A stretch of 11,598 bases of DNA, from NCBI GenBank assembly GCA_903821905.1, contig CAIJMQ010000013.1, forward strand, positions 1-11,598. Reading direction: 5' to 3'. This document shows positions 7,173-11,598 of this stretch, in pieces. The first letter of the stretch is position 1. Each line of letters opens with the position of its first letter. Below the pieces are notes generated by a model, which had not been told where the DNA came from, did not search any database, and worked only from the letters and a program-made list of their open reading frames with translations. The translations under genes were made by a program, and so were the position numbers. The stretch is from an uncultured bacterium (lineage in GTDB: Bacteria; CAIJMQ01).

Positions 7173-7286
7173 TCAGACCCCCAAAGTGCGGTTATCAAAA
7201 TCAATGACTCTTCTCGCTTCTTGGTCTATGATTTTGTTAAAGAAGTCTGTTATGGAGTTTAGTATCTGTGAAAATATTCTTTTCAT
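7173..7286 (-). CDS. Small 37-residue amphipathic protein, first gene of a Pho-controlled transcript
   Basis: ATG 7286 is preceded by AAAGGAGGTG at 7300-7291, a near-perfect Shine-Dalgarno 4 nt from the start, and the frame runs 37 codons to TGA (7175-7173). The N-terminal half (MKRIFSQILNSITDFFNKII) places I, F and L at positions 4, 5, 8, 9, 12, 15, 16, 19 and 20, the periodicity of an amphipathic helix. The C-terminal part (DQEARRVIDFDNRTLGV) is charged. There is no signal peptide or transmembrane segment, so a peripheral membrane or protein-binding peptide is plausible. It lies about 22 nt downstream of the -10 box of a promoter with four Pho-box-like units and 188 nt upstream of the porin. 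I recognise no family. Translation is well supported by the ribosome binding site; function is unknown. Confidence 0.65.
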   Translation of the reverse strand: MKRIFSQILNSITDFFNKIIDQEARRVIDFDNRTLGV

Positions 7287-7290
7287 ACCA

Positions 7291-7300
7291 CACCTCCTTT
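7291..7300 (-). promoter_or_regulatory. Strong ribosome binding site of the small protein gene
   Basis: AAAGGAGGTG on the minus strand matches the anti-Shine-Dalgarno sequence almost completely and sits 4 nt before ATG 7286. It is among the best ribosome binding sites in the window and is the main reason to accept the 37-codon frame as a real gene. Confidence 0.75.
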
Positions 7301-7315
7301 TTATTCTTTGAGTAA

Positions 7316-7370
7316 AGTATAAAATGCAGGTGTTAAGTATGCTTCAAGAAGAGGTTAAACGTAGGTAAAA
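7316..7370 (-). promoter_or_regulatory. Pho-box array and -10 box upstream of the small gene and porin
   Basis: On the minus strand four 7-mers occur at an exact 11-bp period: TTTTACC (7370-7364), TTTAACC (7359-7353), CTTGAAG (7348-7342) and CTTAACA (7337-7331), each separated by 4 nt. A -10 box TATACT (7321-7316) starts 9 nt after the last unit. The geometry and the unit sequences resemble the array before pstS. It lies in the 105-nt gap after phoR, so the small gene and porin probably have their own phosphate-starvation promoter. Binding by PhoB is inferred. Confidence 0.7.
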
Positions 7371-7391
7371 TTAAAAGAAGTAAAAAAGTGG

Positions 7392-9158
7392 TTATTTAGG
7401 AAGGTAAAAAAAGAATTTTGAACCAAAGCCCTCGGTGCTCTCTACTCCGACATTACCATCGTGCAATTCAATAATATGTTTTACAATAGAAAGACCTAGG
7501 CCTGTTCCGCCAAGCTGGCTCGAACGAGCTTTATCTACTCGATAGAACCGCTCAAAAATACGAGGGATATCTTTTACGGGGATACCAATTCCAGAATCTT
7601 CAATTACGATTTTAATTTTATCAGGCAAATCTTCGTGTCTAATATTAATGGTTCCTTTCTCTCGGTTAAACTTTATGGCATTATCTATCAGATTAGTTAA
7701 CACTTGCTCTATTTTATTTTTGTCAATTTTTAATGATAAATTAGCGGGTAACTCGTTATTTAGCTTAATATTTTTTAGCTGAGACTTAAAGCTATCTAAA
7801 ACCTGCTTGGATAAATTTCTAATATTGGTATCTTCTTTTTGCAGGATTACTTCCTTCGATTCCAGATATGACAATTTCAGCAAGTCATTAACTAAATTAT
7901 CTAAACGATTAGCATGTTCCTGAATAACTTTAAGAAAATTGCGACTATTAACTTTATCTTCTAATGCTCCATCTAATAAAGTTTCAATGAATCCTTTAAT
8001 AGAAGTGAGGGGAGTTTTTAACTCATGAGAAACATTTGCTACAAAATCTTTTCGGACAGTCTCTAATTTTCGTGCTTCTGTAATATCATGTATGACTAAA
8101 AGACATGCGCTGGGAGTTTTATTTTCAAAAATGGGGATGGCATTTATTTCAAAAACCTTCTTTAGTGGCCAAACTAAATAAAGCTCTTTAGATATGAACT
8201 TGCCGTTTTGCAAAGCAGTTTTAATAATTTCTTCAATATCATTATTGCGAATCACCTCCAGAAAATTCTTATCTTTGGACGATTCTTTTGTAATGCTAAA
8301 TATCTTTTCTGCACTGGAATTTAAAGAGATTATTTTATTTGAACTGTCTACAACCACAATACCTTCAATCATGCTTTCAAGGATTGCTTTTGATTGCTGG
8401 TTCTGCAGTTGAACTTGAGCGATTTTTTCTTCCAGATTCTTTGCCATTGCGTTGAGAATTTGAGCGAGTTCGCCTATCTCATCATTTGAGGCAAGCAGTA
8501 TCTCATGCTTAAAATCACCTTTAGCAAAGTTACGAGAGATATTCATAATTTTGTTGATAGGTCTAATAATACCGGCTGCAAACATAGAACCCAGAACAAG
8601 AGCAACACCTAACGCAAAAAACAAGCTTAAAAGAATGGTTCTCCTGATTATGCCCAACGTATTCTTCACATTAGACAGAGGTAAGGCTAACCTTAGAACA
8701 CCACGTGTTGCACCTTGATACATAATTGGTTTTGCTATATACAACATGTCAATTTTTAAAGTTGTAGAGTATCTAATCTCTTCGCCAATTTCTCCATCTA
8801 AGGCGGCTTTCACCTCGGGGCGAGAGGCATGATTTTCTAACTTGGCAGTCGCTTCCAAGCTTTCGTCTGAATCGGCAAGAACTTTGCCTTGGGTATTAAT
8901 AATCGTAACTCTTGAATTAGCTTTTTGACCTAATTGTTTTGAAAATGAGTCCAGATAAATGATATCTTCTTTAATTAGATTTTCTATGATTAACTGGTTT
9001 CCAATGAGGTCTATATCTTTTAAGAGTGATGATTTGATTTCCTGAAGTAAATTTTCTTCCAGATTTTTGTCTAGAAAATATGCAACGAATCCGAACGAAA
9101 TAAGAATTATGAGGATATAGGAAAGAGCTAACTTGATTTTAATGCTTTTAATCTTCAT
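7392..9158 (-). CDS. phoR: PhoR-type sensor histidine kinase
   Basis: Inner-membrane kinase that phosphorylates PhoB under phosphate limitation. The 588 residues contain TM1 (~8-28), an extracytoplasmic sensor region of about 145 residues (29-173), TM2 (~174-197), HAMP (~195-250), PAS (~255-362), HisKA with phospho-acceptor His378 in FVANVSHELKTPLTSI, and an HATPase_c domain. The ATPase shows the N box NLIDNAIKF (489-497), G1 DSGIG (521-525), F box FERF (535-538) and G2 GGTGLGLSIV (550-559). The large periplasmic domain makes it longer than E. coli PhoR (about 430) and closer in layout to Bacillus PhoR. The ATG lies inside the phoB end (11-nt overlap) without its own clear ribosome binding site, so it is translationally coupled. 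The phosphate role follows from the neighbours. Confidence 0.93.
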   Translation of the reverse strand: MKIKSIKIKLALSYILIILISFGFVAYFLDKNLEENLLQEIKSSLLKDIDLIGNQLIIENLIKEDIIYLDSFSKQLGQKANSRVTIINTQGKVLADSDESLEATAKLENHASRPEVKAALDGEIGEEIRYSTTLKIDMLYIAKPIMYQGATRGVLRLALPLSNVKNTLGIIRRTILLSLFFALGVALVLGSMFAAGIIRPINKIMNISRNFAKGDFKHEILLASNDEIGELAQILNAMAKNLEEKIAQVQLQNQQSKAILESMIEGIVVVDSSNKIISLNSSAEKIFSITKESSKDKNFLEVIRNNDIEEIIKTALQNGKFISKELYLVWPLKKVFEINAIPIFENKTPSACLLVIHDITEARKLETVRKDFVANVSHELKTPLTSIKGFIETLLDGALEDKVNSRNFLKVIQEHANRLDNLVNDLLKLSYLESKEVILQKEDTNIRNLSKQVLDSFKSQLKNIKLNNELPANLSLKIDKNKIEQVLTNLIDNAIKFNREKGTINIRHEDLPDKIKIVIEDSGIGIPVKDIPRIFERFYRVDKARSSQLGGTGLGLSIVKHIIELHDGNVGVESTEGFGSKFFFYLPK

Positions 9159-9843
9159 CTACTTTAAAGCGATAACCGTAATTTTTAACCGTGACGATGT
9201 GGCTTGCCTCACTCTTTAGTTTCTTGCGGAGACTACGGATATGCACATCTACAGTCCTGGTCTGTATTTCTAAAGCTTGGTCAAAACCCCAGATAGAATC
9301 CAAGAGGTAATTTCTTGATAAAACCCTGCCTTTGGCTTTTATCAAAGCGGTTAATAACTCAAATTCTTTTGAAGTGAGTTCTATAAGTTTATTTTTAATA
9401 CTAACCGAAATTTTTGAAGAATCTACTATTAAGTCGCCTATTTTTATAACTTCAGGTGTTTTATCTTTTTCTTTTACCCGGCGTAAAACTGCTTTGATTC
9501 TGGCAATTAACTCGCGCGGGCTAAACGGCTTAGTTACATAATCATCGGCCCCCAATTCAAGGCCTACAACTTTATCTGATTCATGAGTTTTTGCTGTAAG
9601 CATAATAATAGGGATAGCAGATGTTTTACTTTCTTTTTTTAGAATCTTGCAGACCTCTAACCCATCAATTTGGGGTAGCATTAGGTCCAATATAATTAAG
9701 TCCGGATGTTCTTTCTTAGCTAAATCTAATGCGTCCTCTCCATTATTTGCTGAAACTGTTCTGAAGCCTTCTTTCTTTAAGTTGTAATCCAACATTTTTA
9801 CTATGTCTTTTTCATCATCCACAACTAAAATTTTTTCTTTCAT
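9148..9843 (-). CDS. phoB: PhoB, response regulator of the phosphate regulon
   Basis: An OmpR/PhoB-family transcription factor of 231 residues. The receiver domain (~1-122) has the acidic pair D9-D10, phospho-acceptor D53 (LIILDLMLP), T83 and K105 (VTKPFSPREL). The winged-helix DNA-binding domain (~130-228) carries the recognition-helix region RTVDVHIRSLRKKL (196-209) and the C-terminal hairpin TVKNYGYRFKV. It starts at ATG 9843 after an AAAGGAT ribosome binding site and overlaps phoR by 11 nt. It is expected to bind the 11-bp-periodic arrays upstream of pstS and of the small gene. It is divergent from the HTH gene at 10031, with 187 nt between them. All catalytic residues are intact. Confidence 0.95.
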   Translation of the reverse strand: MKEKILVVDDEKDIVKMLDYNLKKEGFRTVSANNGEDALDLAKKEHPDLIILDLMLPQIDGLEVCKILKKESKTSAIPIIMLTAKTHESDKVVGLELGADDYVTKPFSPRELIARIKAVLRRVKEKDKTPEVIKIGDLIVDSSKISVSIKNKLIELTSKEFELLTALIKAKGRVLSRNYLLDSIWGFDQALEIQTRTVDVHIRSLRKKLKSEASHIVTVKNYGYRFKVDED

Positions 9844-9873
9844 GATATCCTTTAAAATGTATTAATGGAGTTT

Positions 9874-9891
9874 ACTAAAGTTATTTAACAG
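9874..9891 (-). promoter_or_regulatory. Weak Pho-box candidate upstream of phoB
   Basis: On the minus strand CTGTTAA (9891-9885) and CTTTAGT (9880-9874) form a 7-4-7 pair about 31 nt before the phoB start. They resemble the units in the two clearer arrays and could give autoregulation, which is usual for phoB. The -10 region is not convincing, and only one pair is present. The rest of the gap 9844-10030 is AT-rich and shows no clear hairpin. Confidence 0.3.
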
Positions 9892-10030
9892 AATCAATAG
9901 ACATAAAACTTCCCTTAAAATAATTTGAAGAAAAAGTGTTTTTTGTGTTCTTATAGAATGTATCTGAATATGAGTTAGTAGAAAAATCAATTCAGGGAAT
10001 GATAACCCTACATTAAAAAGGAGGTGTTAA

Positions 10031-10321
10031 ATGGAACAGGATATAGATCCAAAAGATATACCATTAGTATATACATTGAATGTCACAATCAATCTTAATG
10101 ATTACAATCCCAAATACCCAAAAAATCCGAAGACTTTTGGTGAAAGGATTAGAAAGAAACGGATGGATTTAGGTTTAACAATGAAAGAAGTTTCCCAGAA
10201 ATTAGGAGTTTCGGAAACAACTATACATAACTGGGAAATAAAAGGAAGAAAACCTTACAGAAGAACAGAAGAGAAACTTAGGGAAATTCTTGGCTTAAGG
10301 AAGAAAAAAGTCTCTATCTAA
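10031..10321 (+). CDS. Small one-domain HTH (Xre-like) DNA-binding protein
   Basis: A 96-residue protein with an N-terminal arm (MEQDIDPKDIPLVYTLNVTI, then NLNDYNPKYPKNP) followed by a single Xre-type HTH (~36-88: FGERIRKKRMDLGL, EVSQKLGVSETTIHNWE). The start is secure: ATG 10031 follows AAAAAGGAGGTG with 5-nt spacing. It is a paralog of the protein at 679-1140, sharing the arm and first HTH but lacking the second HTH domain. Its last 27 bases overlap the 3' end of the convergent comM copy. It is probably a DNA-binding regulator; the target is unknown. Being divergent from phoB, it could in principle act on that promoter, but nothing in the sequence shows this. Confidence 0.85.
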   Translation: MEQDIDPKDIPLVYTLNVTINLNDYNPKYPKNPKTFGERIRKKRMDLGLTMKEVSQKLGVSETTIHNWEIKGRKPYRRTEEKLREILGLRKKKVSI

Positions 10322-11598
10322 AGTTCTATATTGAATTGCTTCTGACAGATGCTCTTTATTTATCTGTTCTACACCGGCAAGATCAGCGATAGTTCTGGAT
10401 ACTTTCAATATCTTATCATAGGCTCTGGCGCTGAGACTCAGATGAAACATTGCCATTTTTAACAGCTCCATTTCTTCTTTGCCTAAAGTACAAAACTTGC
10501 GTGTCTGTCTATGACCCATCTGGGCATTACACATAATATTTTCATTCTTTTTACCTTCAGAAGAAAATCTTTCTCTTTGAATTGCTCTTGCTTTGTTGAC
10601 TCTTTCTCTGATTTGAGCGGAACTTTCAGCAGGTATGTCGCTACTTAATTCCTGATAATTGATAGGAGGAACCTCAATCTGAATATCTATTCTGTCAAGC
10701 AAAGGCCCTGAAATCTTGGAGCGGTACTTCTGTATTTGGTATGGAGTACACCTACATGAAGATTTAAGTTGCCATTCTGTACCACAGGGACAAGGATTCA
10801 TTGCACAGACTAAAGTGAAGCGAGCAGGATAGCTTAAAGAACCACTTGCTCTTGATATGTTTATCATTCCGTCTTCAAGCGGCTGACGAAGAGCTTCCAG
10901 AACATCACGATTAAATTCCGGTAATTCATCCAAGAAAAGAACACCGTTATGCGCAAGACTAATCTCCCCCGGATGAGGATACTGACCGCCTCCCACAAGT
11001 GCCACATCGGATGTCGTATGATGAGGAGAACGAAAAGGCCGTGATGCCACTAAAGGGCTATTGGGTGTCACAAAACCTACCACCGAATGAATTTTAGTTG
11101 TCTGGATAGCTTCTTCAAGAGTAATGTCAGGCATAATAGTAGGCAATCTTCTCGCCAACATTGTTTTCCCGGCACCCGGCGGCCCAATCATAATAATATT
11201 ATGGCCTCCCGAAATAGCTACTTCTAAAGCTCTTTTGATGTGATATTGACCCCTAACTTCAGAAAAATCCATAGAGTAGGAACGGGTATTCTTAAAAATT
11301 TTCTCAATATCAAGTTCGACAGGTTCTATCTTTTCCTCGCCATTCAAAAAATTAACACATTGAGCTAAATTTTTTATGGGATATACATTCAGATTTTCAA
11401 TTATGCCTGCTTCAATATGATTTTCGTACGGAACTACCAAAGAATATTGCTTCTCTTTAGTAAATATAGCTATAGGAAGAATGCCTTTTGTACTTCTTAA
11501 GGTGCCGTCTAAAGTTTACGAAGCGATAATAACTGCCAAGGAAACCGCGTCGTTGGCAAAACCTAGCGCATTAAATATAGGTGTGTCAAAAACGGATA
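10295..11598 (-). pseudogene. comM: comM/yifB with intact AAA+ core but broken N-terminal domain
   Basis: The frame from 11515 to 10295 holds the AAA+ Mg-chelatase core: Walker A GPPGAGKT (11185-11162), MPDITLEEAIQTTKIHSVVG, the RPFRSPHHTTSDVALVGGG block, Walker B VLFLDE, sensor AMNPCPCG with a cysteine cluster (CPCG...CRC), arginine finger SGPLLDRIDI and a full C-terminal domain. The frame continues upstream of the first possible TTG (11440) through TLDGTLRSTKGILPIA, which is ComM N-terminal-domain sequence, and then meets TAA at 11518-11516. Beyond the stop, in the same frame, SVFDTPIFNALGFANDAVSLA resembles the early ComM pattern P-x-F-N-x-x-G-x-x-x-x-A-V-S-x-A. About 55-70 residues expected between these parts are missing. 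I infer an internal deletion plus a stop, with the true 5' end outside the window. A shortened but active ATPase started at a downstream codon cannot be excluded. Confidence 0.7.

Noticed and set aside
6929-7204. 91-residue basic frame upstream of and overlapping the porin
   Set aside because: The longest start overlaps the 37-codon gene and no start has a good ribosome binding site. It runs into the porin signal peptide in another frame and has no recognisable domain.
1-11598. Composite transposon or genomic island bounded by repeats
   Set aside because: There is no transposase, integrase, tRNA, terminal inverted repeat or target-site duplication. The flanking HTH/comM copies are too diverged and differ in gene order.
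11519-11598. Plus-strand open frame at the right edge (VYEAIITAKETASLAKPSAL)
   Set aside because: It has no start, and the opposite strand reads as degraded ComM N-terminal sequence in frame with the rest of comM, which explains the region better.

Overview
The window is AT-rich bacterial chromosomal DNA. It carries a complete phosphate-starvation (Pho) gene block, all on the minus strand, bracketed by two decayed copies of comM/yifB (Mg-chelatase-like AAA+ ATPase), each next to a small helix-turn-helix (HTH) gene on the plus strand. A porin with an N-terminal helical segment and a C-terminal phenylalanine, together with the Pst/PhoBR genes, points to a Gram-negative (diderm) host. The HTH proteins share a 'PLVYTL...INLND...YPKNP...GERIRK' arm; from memory such proteins are common in poorly cultured diderm lineages such as Omnitrophota and Planctomycetes. 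That is a guess about taxonomy, not a demonstration.

In the direction of transcription (right to left) the Pho block reads phoB, phoR (11-nt overlap); a gap with a four-unit Pho-box-like array and a -10 box; a 37-codon small gene with a near-perfect ribosome binding site; a porin; a second four-unit Pho-box-like array and -10 box; pstS; an intercistronic hairpin; pstC, pstA, pstB (overlapping by 4 and 8 nt); a thioredoxin-type arsenate reductase (arsC, 3 nt after pstB); and phoU (1 nt after arsC). PhoR would sense phosphate limitation with PstSCAB and PhoU and phosphorylate PhoB. PhoB would then bind the 11-bp-periodic arrays and switch on the small protein plus porin (outer-membrane entry) and pstSCAB-arsC-phoU (periplasmic capture, import, detoxification of co-imported arsenate, and feedback).

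Left flank: the first codons of an unidentified minus-strand gene run off the edge (1-36), followed by an AT-rich gap. Then comes a comM 3' remnant (173 to about 684) that has lost its ATPase core and has a likely small frame-breaking deletion. It is joined directly to a 5'-truncated two-HTH gene (about 685-1140) whose stop lies 1 nt from the phoU stop. Right flank: a one-HTH gene with an intact start and strong ribosome binding site (10031-10321) overlaps tail-to-tail with a second comM (10295 to the window edge). That copy retains the AAA+ core but has an in-frame stop and an apparent internal deletion in its N-terminal domain.

The most interesting points are the small protein as first gene of a Pho-controlled porin transcript, arsC inside the pst operon, the well-formed Pho arrays, and the paired HTH/comM wreckage on both sides of the island. 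No RNA genes, transposases, CRISPR arrays or inverted-repeat-bounded mobile elements were seen.
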